Origin: Frankiaceae bacterium
GTDB taxonomy: Bacteria; Actinomycetota; Actinomycetes; JAFAQI01
Direction: 5' to 3'
Assembly (NCBI GenBank): GCA_025929365.1
Contig: JAICMG010000006.1
Span: 1-45,124 of the forward strand
DNA length: 45,124 nt
Positions 15,019 to 23,406 of this stretch are shown here, piece after piece. The number at the start of each line of letters is the position of its first letter. Positions within the stretch are counted from its first letter, which is position 1. The notes under the pieces were generated by a model that did not search any database, was not told the DNA's origin, and saw nothing but the letters and a program-made list of their open reading frames with translations. Both the position numbers and the translations under genes were made by a program.

Positions 15019-17048
15019 CCACCGCCGAGCTGCGGGCACGGGTCTGGTGTGCCGGCGCGTGTGCGCTCGCCCAGATCGCAGCAACTGCCGCCGGGATGGT
15101 GCCGTGGTGGATGCTGCCGTTCACGCTGGCTCTGACGGTCGCCGTCACTCAGCCGACCGGGCCGGTCGACCAGACCAGGGCTCGACTTACCCGCGGCGCC
15201 GGAGTCGCCTCGGTCGCGGCGTTCTCCACGATCATCGCGGTGCGCACGATCTCGCAGGGCGCGAGTGGCGTGGTCAACCCGACGGCCACGCTGCGGTCGC
15301 TGTCCGAGGCGTTGGTCGTGCTGTCGCTGATCATGGCGCCGAGCGCTCGAACACCTCGCGAGCACCGGGTCTGGCTGACCGTCACGACCGGCGTGCTGGT
15401 CGCGGCGGCGGCCGGCGGTCGCTCGGTGAGCAACGGCGTCTTCGCGATCGTCGCCTGGATCGTGATTCTCGTCGCGACCAACCTCGTGCAAGTCACCGAT
15501 GCGTACACCCGCGGCGCCGTACCTGCCGTCGTCATCGGCGTGCCGCCCCGCGGGCGCTTTTCCCTCGTCGGCCGAGCGGACGCGGCGGTTCCCATCATCG
15601 CGGCGCTGGCTGCCGGTGCAATCGTCTTTGTCGCGCTGCCCGCCGGTCTGGGCGGCGGAGATCTTGCCCGTCGGCTCGCGCGCAACGTGCAGCGGGCGAA
15701 CCTCGTGCTTGCCGATCGCACGGACGTGGGGGTCGACACGCGCGGTATCGGTGAACTGAGCCTGCTGGTTCGGGGCCTGCTGCCCAACACGCCCCTGCTC
15801 CGGGTACCGCTCGACTCGCCGCCGCTGTGGCGTGGGACGTTCTACCGTTTCTACACGGGAACCTCCTGGGACAACCCGATCGGGGAGTTTGCTTCGCTCC
15901 GCACGAAGTCCAGCAGCACCGTCAAGCTCCCCTCGATTCCCGACGACCCGCCCGCGCGTGACGGGGTCACCCGCGTGGACCATGTGCAGGTCGAACCGTC
16001 GGCCGACGCTCATCTCATCTGGGCGCCCGGTGTCCCGGTCCGGATCAGCGGTGTGCCCGGTGAAGTCCGAGCGGTGACGCGTGGCGAGGAGAACGTGCGG
16101 GTGTTCGGCGCGTTCGGCCAACCGCTGACGTCGTACGTCGTGAAGTCGATCGCGCCACCCACCGCAGCATCAACCCTCGACGCCGCCCACGGCTCCGATC
16201 CGCCCGCGACGGTCTGGACCGCGCTCCCGAGGTCGCTGCCTTCGGAGGTCTCGCAGCTGGCTCATTCGATTACCGCGGGCGCCACGACTCGCCACGAGAT
16301 GGTCACCGACGTCGAGGCCTACCTTCTCCGCCACGAGGAGTACTCGCTCCAGGCGCCGCTTCCGCCTCGCGGGCACGACGCCGTGGACTTCTTCTTGTTC
16401 CACTCTCACGTCGGCTTCTGCGAGCTGTTCGCATCAGCCGAAGCGGTGATGTTGCGGACGCTCGGGATCCCGACGCGGCTCGTGAGTGGTCTCGCGTACG
16501 GCACCCGATCAGGTGCGACCCGCTTGTACACGGCGGAGAACGCGCACGCGTGGGACGAGGTCTACTACCCGGGGATCGGTTGGTCGCCGAGCGACCCGAC
16601 GGCCGGCGTGACCCTGGTCGAGGGCGCGACCGGACACGCGTCGTTGTTCTCGCGGGTCTTCGACGCGATTGCCCGGGGGATGCCCGGCGGTCGGCTCGCG
16701 GTGGCGGTTCTCGGCGCGTTGTTGCTCGTCGGGATCGGCTGGTTCATCCGCGCTCTCCTGGTCGGGCGTGGCGGGCGGTTCGGCTGGTCGCGTCGCACTA
16801 CCGGACGCCCGCCCGGGCCCGTGTTGACGGCGTTCCTCCGCATGGCGAAGTCCCGTGACGGCCCACCACCTCGCGCCCCGTCCGAGACGCCGCGGCAGTA
16901 CTTGGCAAGGGTCGGCGGCGCACGTCCTGATGTGGGTGCGGCCGTCTTCGCGCTCGAGCAGGAGCTCTATGGCGCGGGACCGCCCAGCGACGATCAGGTC
17001 CGAGTTGCGGTCGAGACCTTCGATGCGCTCGTCACGCCGAGTCGCTAG
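15015..17048 (+). CDS. Transglutaminase-like membrane protein (TgpA-type)
   Basis: About 677 residues. The N-terminal 230 residues contain six or so membrane helices. An extracytoplasmic region then carries a transglutaminase/protease-like core: GFCELFASAEAVMLRTLGIPTRLV (Cys469), NAHAWDEVYY (His511) and WSPSDPT (Asp527), a complete Cys-His-Asp triad. Another membrane helix (LAVAVLGALLLVGIGWFIRALLV) and a cytoplasmic DUF4129-like tail (ETPRQYLARVG) follow. This is the layout of TgpA and its actinobacterial relatives, the third gene of MoxR-DUF58 operons. The ATG at 15015 overlaps the DUF58 stop. Role probably in envelope protein modification or turnover. It overlaps the convergent gene by 17 bp. 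Confidence 0.92.
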   Translation: MTTAELRARVWCAGACALAQIAATAAGMVPWWMLPFTLALTVAVTQPTGPVDQTRARLTRGAGVASVAAFSTIIAVRTISQGASGVVNPTATLRSLSEALVVLSLIMAPSARTPREHRVWLTVTTGVLVAAAAGGRSVSNGVFAIVAWIVILVATNLVQVTDAYTRGAVPAVVIGVPPRGRFSLVGRADAAVPIIAALAAGAIVFVALPAGLGGGDLARRLARNVQRANLVLADRTDVGVDTRGIGELSLLVRGLLPNTPLLRVPLDSPPLWRGTFYRFYTGTSWDNPIGEFASLRTKSSSTVKLPSIPDDPPARDGVTRVDHVQVEPSADAHLIWAPGVPVRISGVPGEVRAVTRGEENVRVFGAFGQPLTSYVVKSIAPPTAASTLDAAHGSDPPATVWTALPRSLPSEVSQLAHSITAGATTRHEMVTDVEAYLLRHEEYSLQAPLPPRGHDAVDFFLFHSHVGFCELFASAEAVMLRTLGIPTRLVSGLAYGTRSGATRLYTAENAHAWDEVYYPGIGWSPSDPTAGVTLVEGATGHASLFSRVFDAIARGMPGGRLAVAVLGALLLVGIGWFIRALLVGRGGRFGWSRRTTGRPPGPVLTAFLRMAKSRDGPPPRAPSETPRQYLARVGGARPDVGAAVFALEQELYGAGPPSDDQVRVAVETFDALVTPSR

Positions 17049-17580
17049 CGAGCGCCGTCCGACCGTGCGCGGCTACCGCCACGTAAGCGAGAACGAACGC
17101 CCCGACGCCTATCTCGGCGAGCGTCACGTTCATCGAGCGAATCTCACGATGGGCTGGTACGCGAATGAGCGGCTCGAGGCAGATGGTGAGCGCCGTGGCA
17201 ACCGCGCCGAGCCGGGCGCGGCGGACTCGCCAAAGCTGTCCGAACCAGCCGAACAGCGGTCCGGTCACGATTCCCCCGACAAGAACGGGCCGCTCGCTGT
17301 AGAGGAAGCCGGACAACGTTCTTGTGGTGAGGTGCGCGTTCTCGATCGGGCTCAGCGTCATCAAGGCGTAGCCGGCCAGAGCAGCCCCCGTGCAGGCGAG
17401 GCCGAGTGTCGCGGCACGGCGCGGGCTGGTTTGAGTCCAGCCGGCGAGGAACGCGATCGCGAGCCAGGGGGCGGACAGCAGGCTGACGTCCGCCATCCAA
17501 GGATGGGCCGAGAAGCTGCCGAGGTACTGGTCCGCGCCGCCGAAGCCCGCAGCGAGGGCAAGCACAATGGCAGGGATCAT
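17032..17580 (-). CDS. Small integral membrane protein, possibly DUF6518
   Basis: About 182 residues with five hydrophobic segments (IPAIVLALAAGFGGADQYLG, LLSAPWLAIAFLAGW, AATLGLACTGAALAGYALM, GGIVTGPLFGWFGQLW, EIGVGAFVLAYVAVAAHG). The pattern resembles the actinobacterial DUF6518 family, but I am not certain. The ATG at 17580 is the first good in-frame start; the track start at 17724 lies inside the ATPase gene and gives a leader without membrane-protein character. It is last in a minus-strand set of four genes, 58 bp after the AAA ATPase stop. No function can be assigned. Confidence 0.65.
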   Translation of the reverse strand: MIPAIVLALAAGFGGADQYLGSFSAHPWMADVSLLSAPWLAIAFLAGWTQTSPRRAATLGLACTGAALAGYALMTLSPIENAHLTTRTLSGFLYSERPVLVGGIVTGPLFGWFGQLWRVRRARLGAVATALTICLEPLIRVPAHREIRSMNVTLAEIGVGAFVLAYVAVAAHGRTALASDSA

Positions 17581-17638
17581 GTCCAGAGCGTGACACAGGG
17601 CGAGGTTCCGCAGAACCGCGCGGGCCGAGCCATCGTGG

Positions 17639-18382
17639 CTACAGCAGATGCTTGTGGAAGCGCTCTGGGGCGTCGAGGAACGCCCGCCACGATTGGACCA
17701 GGCTGCTGTCGTCGTACTCAACATCGCCCAGACCCGCGTCCGACAGCTCGAGAAGGCGGGCGCCCGGAAGCGAAGCGAGCAACGGCGAGTGGGTGGCGAG
17801 GACGATCTGACTGCCGGCCGCGCGCATGTCGGCCATGATCGCGAGCAGCGCCAGGCAGCTGTCGAAGGACAGCGCAGATTCGGGCTCGTCCAGCACGTAA
17901 AGACCCGGTTCCGCGGTCATGCCGCGCAAGATCTCCAAGAAGCCTTCGCCGTGGCTCTGGCTGAGAATCGCCCGACCGATTCGCTGCTCCCATCGCCCTC
18001 GGCCGCTGAAGTTGTTCGCCTGTGAGTGCAACCTCTCCGCGCGGAGGAACAGGCCGCCGTTCGGGCCGCCCTTGGTGTATTCGAGGCGAATCGTGCGGTG
18101 CAAGTCGGAGTCCTCCTCGGACGGTTCGCCCAGTGCTCGCTGCATCCAGTCCTGCTTGAACACGGTGATGCGGCGAGCCCACGCTGATGCGACGGCTTCG
18201 ACGAGGGTCGACTTGCCAGAGCCATTGGCACCGATCAGCACGGTGACGCCCGGGTCGAGCGACAGGCCCTCGGCCGCAACCTGCTTGATGACCGGCAACG
18301 TGTACGGCCAGCGATCCAGTTCCGCCGCACCGGAGTCGACGGTGATCCGACGAACTGGCGCGCCGGGCTGCCTGGTTGCCAT
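17639..18382 (-). CDS. Small AAA ATPase (COG3910-like, RecF/ABC-type)
   Basis: A 247-residue single-domain ATPase of the ABC/SMC superfamily. Walker A is GANGSGKST at 51-59, a degenerate signature is ILSQSHGEGF, Walker B LYVLDEPESALS and the H-loop ATHSPLLAS. There is no coiled-coil or zinc hook, and no Toprim domain, so it is neither SMC nor OLD. Such stand-alone ATPases are widespread and mostly uncharacterised; some act as the ATPase half of defence systems. It starts 9 bp after the Abi-alpha-like gene stop, so the two are probably co-expressed. The partner for its ATPase cycle is unknown. Confidence 0.88.
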   Translation of the reverse strand: MATRQPGAPVRRITVDSGAAELDRWPYTLPVIKQVAAEGLSLDPGVTVLIGANGSGKSTLVEAVASAWARRITVFKQDWMQRALGEPSEEDSDLHRTIRLEYTKGGPNGGLFLRAERLHSQANNFSGRGRWEQRIGRAILSQSHGEGFLEILRGMTAEPGLYVLDEPESALSFDSCLALLAIMADMRAAGSQIVLATHSPLLASLPGARLLELSDAGLGDVEYDDSSLVQSWRAFLDAPERFHKHLL

Positions 18383-18391
18383 GTCGGTTCG

Positions 18392-19201
18392 CTACTCGAG
18401 CGGAAGGCAGGTGCGGCAGAAGTCTTCGCCGAACGGGGTCAGCTCGATGCTGCGGCGGATGGTGCGCCCGCGGCCGGCATCCTTCATCGCGGCTGCGACG
18501 TCCGGTTGCGCCTCGAGCACCTGGTAGCGCAGCCGGTCGGCGACCGGCTCACGTGAGAACCAGATCAGGCCGAGCCGGTACAGGTTGTTGAGGTACGCCG
18601 GCACGCGATCGGCATGCCGTACGCCGGCCTGCGCGCCGATCATTGTCAAGCCGGGGGCGACCAACGTCGTGGCGACGTTGAGCGGACGGGACGTGCGGAC
18701 GTCGACGGATGGCTGCGCGCCGTCGACCGCGAGCATGCGGAGGATTCGGCCTTCGTCCGGTGCGAGGTCGCCGAGGATGCGGACGTACGCGGGATGCAGC
18801 TCGTCGTCGTATGTCATGTCGCTGGACCGCAGCAGCAGCTCGGCGCCGAGCTCCTTCAGCGGCCGGTCCGCGACGGGAGCGGGTGTCTCGACCGGGAGCA
18901 CCCGATTGATCACGCTGACGCCGGGATACGACGGCTGGTCGCCGATTCCGAGCACCTGCCGCACGCTCGTGCGCAGCTCGGTGCCGAACGTGGACAGCAC
19001 GACGGCGGGGGACTGGCCGGAGACCACCGCGCTGAAGACTCGGTTGCCGGTGTTGAGCGCCACCCCGAGCGACCACTCCGTCGTCCGCCACCACGCGGCA
19101 ACTGCAAAGCGAGCGAGCGATGGCGCCGCCCGCAGGATCGCGTTGACATCCTGCCCGTCGGCGGCGCTGATGATGTCCGGGACGAGCGGCCGATCGGTCA
19201 C
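18392..19201 (-). CDS. Abi-alpha-like protein (DUF4393)
   Basis: About 269 residues. The C-terminal half resembles the Abi-alpha/DUF4393 family: HPAYVRILGDLAPDEGRILRMLAVDGAQPSVDVRT, then AYLNNLYRLGLIWF and a final IELTPFGEDFCRTCLP. The family is named for an abortive-infection protein, but most chromosomal members have no demonstrated antiphage role. The N-terminal part has an amphipathic helical stretch (FAVAAWWRTTEWSLGVAL). The GTG at 19201 is preferred, 4 bp after the DUF445 stop, although GAGG sits very close to it; the track start at 19240 overlaps DUF445. Confidence 0.78.
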   Translation of the reverse strand: MTDRPLVPDIISAADGQDVNAILRAAPSLARFAVAAWWRTTEWSLGVALNTGNRVFSAVVSGQSPAVVLSTFGTELRTSVRQVLGIGDQPSYPGVSVINRVLPVETPAPVADRPLKELGAELLLRSSDMTYDDELHPAYVRILGDLAPDEGRILRMLAVDGAQPSVDVRTSRPLNVATTLVAPGLTMIGAQAGVRHADRVPAYLNNLYRLGLIWFSREPVADRLRYQVLEAQPDVAAAMKDAGRGRTIRRSIELTPFGEDFCRTCLPLE

Positions 19202-19205
19202 GTCC

Positions 19206-20477
19206 TCACCCGAAGATCGCCAGGTGGATGAGCCCGGCACCGAAGCCGAGGACGGCGCCGTGGAGATACAGCAGCCACTCGTCCTCCTTGATCGCCGTCC
19301 GCAGCATCTCCGCGAAGTCCTGCGGTGCCATTGTGCGCATGCGCGCGGCGAGCAGGTTGAAGATCGCCTTGTTCTGCTTCGCCCCGAACTCCGGATCGTT
19401 GAAGGGCGTCATCGTGTAGGCGACCGCTTCGGTGGCGAGCGACTCACGGATCGCGTCGTACTTGTTCGTGCCGACGGCGACCCGGACCAGGCCGGACGCC
19501 CGTCCCAGAGAGTCGTCGACCGCGGGACGAAGCGCGTTCTCGATCAGCTGACGAGTGCGGTCGGCGCGTGGCCCGTGCATCAGATCGTCCCCGATGTTCG
19601 CGATGGTGACGATGTCGTTGGCGATGATGCCGGCGTAGACGTCCGCGACCTCCGGTTGTCGCCGCATGAACAGGCCGTGGAAGCTCATCTTGAGGAACCG
19701 GCGCGGCGCGACCGGCTCGAAGATCATCCAGATCCCGATGAGGTTCGTCGCGTACCCGATCAGTACGCCGCCGATCGGGAGCAGGTACCACGCCTGCGGA
19801 AACGTGTTGGTGGTGAAGGCGAGCGGGACTCCGAGAAGCAGACCGAAGACGAATCCGAAGTTCTGGATGAACGTCAGCTCCTTGCGCCCGACATCGAGGA
19901 AGATCCGGTTGGCCAGCTCCGGCTGCGCCTCGATGCGCCGAATCACCATGAGCTTGATGTCGAGGAGCTGGTCGATGTGCTCGCCGATCTCCTGGGTCAC
20001 CTGGCGCACGACCTGTGGCAGCTGCTGGTCCACCCGGTCGTGGATCGCCTGTCGGGCGCGCGGCGGCAGGTCGCGCCACAGCTGGCCGTGCTCGCGCTCC
20101 AAGATCCGGTCGATCAGGTCGTGCACATCCTGGCGGGAGCTGATGAGGATCTGCTCGGCGATCTTGTCGGGCTCGAGCTGCTCGTAGAACTCACGCGGGC
20201 TGCCGAGCTTCGAGATGCCCTTGTCGACCGCGATGCTGCCCATCTTCGCGGCGCGTGACGGGATGATGCCCTGCCAGCCGAGGCCCGCCTGCATGACGCC
20301 GGGGATCTGCTGGATCTTGCGCGGCAACAGCCCGACGAACGGTGCCAGCGGCCGGAGCCGGATCCCTCGGAAGTGGACCGGGTAGAACAACATCACCACG
20401 CCACTCCAGTTGGTGACGTAGCCGATGATCCCGGTGAACACCGGAATCGTCAGGAGCTTCAGAGTGTGGCCGGACAA
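19206..20477 (-). CDS. DUF445 family membrane protein
   Basis: A 423-residue member of DUF445 (YheB/COG4399-like). It has the internal duplication typical of the family: GIIGYVTNWSGVVMLFYP near the start, and GVLIGYATNLIGIWMIFEP around 235-255, each a membrane hairpin with Tyr-x-Thr-Asn. A long helical cytoplasmic region lies between (ILEREHGQLWRDLPPRARQ). A last hydrophobic helix ends the protein (LHGAVLGFGAGLIHLAIFG). The start is a TTG with GGGAGG 11 bases upstream; no ATG or GTG fits better. It heads the minus-strand set with Abi-alpha and the AAA ATPase. Function unknown. Confidence 0.9.
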   Translation of the reverse strand: MSGHTLKLLTIPVFTGIIGYVTNWSGVVMLFYPVHFRGIRLRPLAPFVGLLPRKIQQIPGVMQAGLGWQGIIPSRAAKMGSIAVDKGISKLGSPREFYEQLEPDKIAEQILISSRQDVHDLIDRILEREHGQLWRDLPPRARQAIHDRVDQQLPQVVRQVTQEIGEHIDQLLDIKLMVIRRIEAQPELANRIFLDVGRKELTFIQNFGFVFGLLLGVPLAFTTNTFPQAWYLLPIGGVLIGYATNLIGIWMIFEPVAPRRFLKMSFHGLFMRRQPEVADVYAGIIANDIVTIANIGDDLMHGPRADRTRQLIENALRPAVDDSLGRASGLVRVAVGTNKYDAIRESLATEAVAYTMTPFNDPEFGAKQNKAIFNLLAARMRTMAPQDFAEMLRTAIKEDEWLLYLHGAVLGFGAGLIHLAIFG

Positions 20478-20536
20478 TGTGGGCCCCGCCTCCCGTTCGC
20501 GCCCCGACGTCCGCCGGTTTCGCTTGTTTTAGCAGA

Positions 20537-21850
20537 ATGTTTGGTGTGACGGACGCTGCCGCAACGCTTCGGGTCGCCGTGATCGGTGCCGGTCCGGCCG
20601 GCATCTACACCGCCGACGCGCTGTGTTCCCAGGCGGATGTCCCGGTCCAAGTCGACATCTATGACCGGCTGCCCGCACCGTTCGGGCTGCTCCGGTACGG
20701 CGTCGCACCGGACCACATCAAGATGAAGAACCTCGCCTCGACGCTGCAGCGCATCCTCGAGCACGAGAACGTCCGGTTCTTCGGAAACGTCAACGTCGGC
20801 AGCGACGTGACGGTTCCTGAGCTGCTGGCCGACTACAACGCGATCGTGTACACGTACGGCTCGTCGGTGGACCGCAAGCTCGGCATCCCCGGCGAGGACC
20901 TGCCTGGAAGCATCGCCGCAACGGCATTCGTGAACTGGTACAGCGGCCACCCCGACTTCGTCGAGCCGTACTCACTCGATGCGACGAGTGCGGTCGTGAT
21001 CGGGCTCGGCAACGTGGCGATCGACGTGGCGCGGGTGATCGTTCGTGACGCCGAGGAGATGGCAACCACCGATGTCCCGGACGACGTGCTGGCGGTGCTG
21101 CGGGCGTCCACGCTGACCGATGTCCACATCGTCGGCCGGCGAGGGCCGGAGCATGCGAAGTTCACGATCAAGGAGCTTCGCGAGATGGGCGAGCTCGCCG
21201 GCGTCGATGTCGTCGTCGACCCGGCCGAGGTCGACCACGTCGAATCGGATGACAAGGACGTCAAGCGCAATCTCGACGTGTTCAAGGAGTGGGCGCACCG
21301 CCCACTCGGGGGCGCAAAGCGCAGGCTCCACCTGCACTTCCACTCGCGACCGGCGGAGATCCTCGGCACGGACCGGGTGGAGGCGTTGCGCTGCGAGCGG
21401 CCGGACGGCTCGACGTACGACATCGAGGCGCAGCTCGTGTTCCGTTCGGTGGGTTACATCGGCACGCCGATGCCGGGTGTTCCCTTCGACGAGACGTCCA
21501 ACGTCATCCCGAATGACGATCACCGCGTCGTCGGCGGTTGCGTAGAGGTCGGCGAGTACACCTGCGGCTGGATCGGCCGTGGGGCAACCGGCGTGATCGG
21601 CACGAACCGAAGCGATGCCAAGGCGGCCGTCACCTCGCTGCTCGCGGACACCGACCGGCTGCTTGCCCGCGCCGTGACGCCGGGCTCGGCACAGGCGCTC
21701 CTCGAGGAGCGCAAGGTGTCGGTGGTCGACCTCACCGGCTGGAACGCGATCGATGCGGCCGAGATCGCGCGCGGTACGGCCCGAGCCAACGCCCGCGTGA
21801 AGCTCGCTCTATGGAAAGAGCTCCTCGAGGCGGCCGCTGCGCAGTCCTAG
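20537..21850 (+). CDS. fprA: NADPH-ferredoxin reductase, FprA type
   Basis: About 437 residues, homologous to mycobacterial FprA and mammalian adrenodoxin reductase. The FAD-binding Rossmann motif is VIGAGPAGIYTADAL, followed by the family block YDRLPAPFGLLRYGVAPDH. The NADPH-binding motif is VIGLGNVAIDVARVI, then RRGPEHAKFTIKELREMGEL, and the C-terminal FAD contact is GWIGRGATGVIGTNRSDA. These enzymes pass electrons from NADPH to ferredoxins serving P450s and other oxygenases, so this could support the P450 and Rieske enzyme at the right of the window. The ATG at 20537 is chosen; a GTG at 20546 is possible. It is divergent from DUF445. Confidence 0.92.
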   Translation: MFGVTDAAATLRVAVIGAGPAGIYTADALCSQADVPVQVDIYDRLPAPFGLLRYGVAPDHIKMKNLASTLQRILEHENVRFFGNVNVGSDVTVPELLADYNAIVYTYGSSVDRKLGIPGEDLPGSIAATAFVNWYSGHPDFVEPYSLDATSAVVIGLGNVAIDVARVIVRDAEEMATTDVPDDVLAVLRASTLTDVHIVGRRGPEHAKFTIKELREMGELAGVDVVVDPAEVDHVESDDKDVKRNLDVFKEWAHRPLGGAKRRLHLHFHSRPAEILGTDRVEALRCERPDGSTYDIEAQLVFRSVGYIGTPMPGVPFDETSNVIPNDDHRVVGGCVEVGEYTCGWIGRGATGVIGTNRSDAKAAVTSLLADTDRLLARAVTPGSAQALLEERKVSVVDLTGWNAIDAAEIARGTARANARVKLALWKELLEAAAAQS

Positions 21851-21903
21851 CTGAGGCAACCCGCGCGGCGCAGGACTAACTGCCGGGTCGGCAGAGCAAG
21901 ACT

Positions 21904-23400
21904 GTGGCCGTGGAGACGCTGCCGCTGCCGGCGCCCCCGTCGCGGCGCGGCCTGACGCGGCGCGCAGCAATGGCCGTCGCGCGCAAGGTCGAGACCTTCT
22001 TCGGCGGGCCGGCGCGAGCCCGGGTCGTCGTCGTGTTCGGTGGCGTCCTGGCGCTGTCCAGTGCGGACACCGCGACTGTCGGTGCATCGGCTACGCCGTT
22101 GCGACACGCCTTGCACATCTCCAACTCCGACTTGGGACTGCTGGTGGGCGTGAACTGTGTCGTTGCCGCGATCGCGAGTCTGCCGTTCGGCGTGATCGCC
22201 GACCGGCTGCGTCGTACGACGGTCCTCGGCGTCTCGATCCTGCTGTGGGGCGTCTGCATGGTCTGGAGTGCCCTGGTCAACTCCTTCGAGCACCTGCTCC
22301 TCACCCGGCTTGCGCTCGGCGTGGTCACCGCGTCGGCCGGTCCGGTGATCGCGTCGATGCTCGGGGACTGGTTCCCCAGTGGCGAGCGCGGAAAGATCTA
22401 CAGCTATGTGTTGACCGGCGAGCTGCTCGGCGGCGGGATCGGCTTCGCGGTCACCGGCGACGTGTCGGCGCTGTCCTGGCGGCTGTCCTTCCTCCTGCTG
22501 GCGATTCCGGCCTTCGTGCTGGCTCGCATGGTGTTCCGGCTGCCGGAGCCGGTTCGCGGCGGCGGGGGACAGATCGCGCTGGGGGCCACCGAGATTCCGC
22601 GGCAGGCGGTTGCGGTCGAGGAGGTCGTCGACGAAGAAGTGGACGACGCAGCGGACAACGTGGCGCACGACGTGTCGCGCCGGAAGGGGGTCGAGCCCGA
22701 CCGCGAGCAGGTGCTCGACGTCGAGCCCCGCCTGATGGGCTTCTTCCAAGCAACGCGCTACATCATGTCGATCCGGACCAACGTGATCATGATCGTGGCC
22801 AGCGCGCTCGGCTACTTCTACCTGACCGGTGTCCAGACGTTCGGCGCCGAGCTGGTGCACCAGCAGTACGGCATCAACACCGCGCTGGCGAACGCATTGA
22901 TCCTTGTCGTCGGCATCGGCGCCGTGCTCGGCGTGCTCATCGGCGGGCGCCTCGGGGACTCGCTGCTCCATCGGCGGTTCCTCAACGGGCGGGTGTTCGT
23001 CGCCGCGGTCTCCGCCGCGATCGCTGCCGGTGCGTTCATCCCGGCGCTGACCACGCACCACCCGATGCACGCCCTGCCGTATCTCATGCTGGCGGCCTTC
23101 GGGCTGTCCGCGCAGAACCCGCCACTCAACGCGGCTCGACTCGACATCATGCCCGCGCCGCTGTGGGGGCGAGCGGAGGGCATTCGCACCTTCCTGCGAA
23201 CGGCCGCGCAGGCACTCGCCCCGCTGCTGTTCGGCTTCACCTCCGACTATGTCTTCGGGGGTGGCAAGGCAGCGCTGCGTTGGACCTTCCTCGTCATGCT
23301 CGTGCCGTTGGCGTTGTCCGCGCTGTATCTCTTCCGGGCCTTGCGCAGCTACCCGCGCGATGTCGCGACCGCCGCGGTCTTCCACGCCGAGCGGCGATGA
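21904..23400 (+). CDS. MFS transporter (Spinster/EmrB-like) with acidic central loop
   Basis: About 498 residues, 12 predicted membrane helices. The A-motif-like loop GVIADRLRRTTVLG after helix 2 and DWFPSGERGKIYSY after helix 4 are typical of the major facilitator superfamily, sugar/organic anion side. The cytoplasmic loop between helices 6 and 7 is enlarged to about 70 residues and carries an acidic run (EEVVDEEVDDAADN). The second half contains GGRLGDSLLHRRFLNGR. The GTG at 21904 or 21910 is the start; no clear Shine-Dalgarno. It lies 53 bp after fprA and ends 6 bp before a convergent hydrolase gene. Substrate unknown. Confidence 0.9.
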   Translation: MAVETLPLPAPPSRRGLTRRAAMAVARKVETFFGGPARARVVVVFGGVLALSSADTATVGASATPLRHALHISNSDLGLLVGVNCVVAAIASLPFGVIADRLRRTTVLGVSILLWGVCMVWSALVNSFEHLLLTRLALGVVTASAGPVIASMLGDWFPSGERGKIYSYVLTGELLGGGIGFAVTGDVSALSWRLSFLLLAIPAFVLARMVFRLPEPVRGGGGQIALGATEIPRQAVAVEEVVDEEVDDAADNVAHDVSRRKGVEPDREQVLDVEPRLMGFFQATRYIMSIRTNVIMIVASALGYFYLTGVQTFGAELVHQQYGINTALANALILVVGIGAVLGVLIGGRLGDSLLHRRFLNGRVFVAAVSAAIAAGAFIPALTTHHPMHALPYLMLAAFGLSAQNPPLNAARLDIMPAPLWGRAEGIRTFLRTAAQALAPLLFGFTSDYVFGGGKAALRWTFLVMLVPLALSALYLFRALRSYPRDVATAAVFHAERR

Positions 23401-23406
23401 GTCCGG

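Noticed and set aside
14616-16121. Minus-strand ORF of 501 aa across the DUF58/transglutaminase genes
   Set aside because: Shadow of the plus-strand operon; no recognisable fold and Arg/Asp-rich composition.
18392-19201. Calling the DUF445/Abi-alpha/ATPase set a defence island
   Set aside because: The family name alone is not evidence; no nuclease, toxin, methylase or mobile element is nearby.
21847-23385. Minus-strand ORF of 512 aa opposite the MFS gene
   Set aside because: Low-complexity Arg/His/Gln-rich translation, no start signal; the opposite strand encodes a clear 12-helix transporter.
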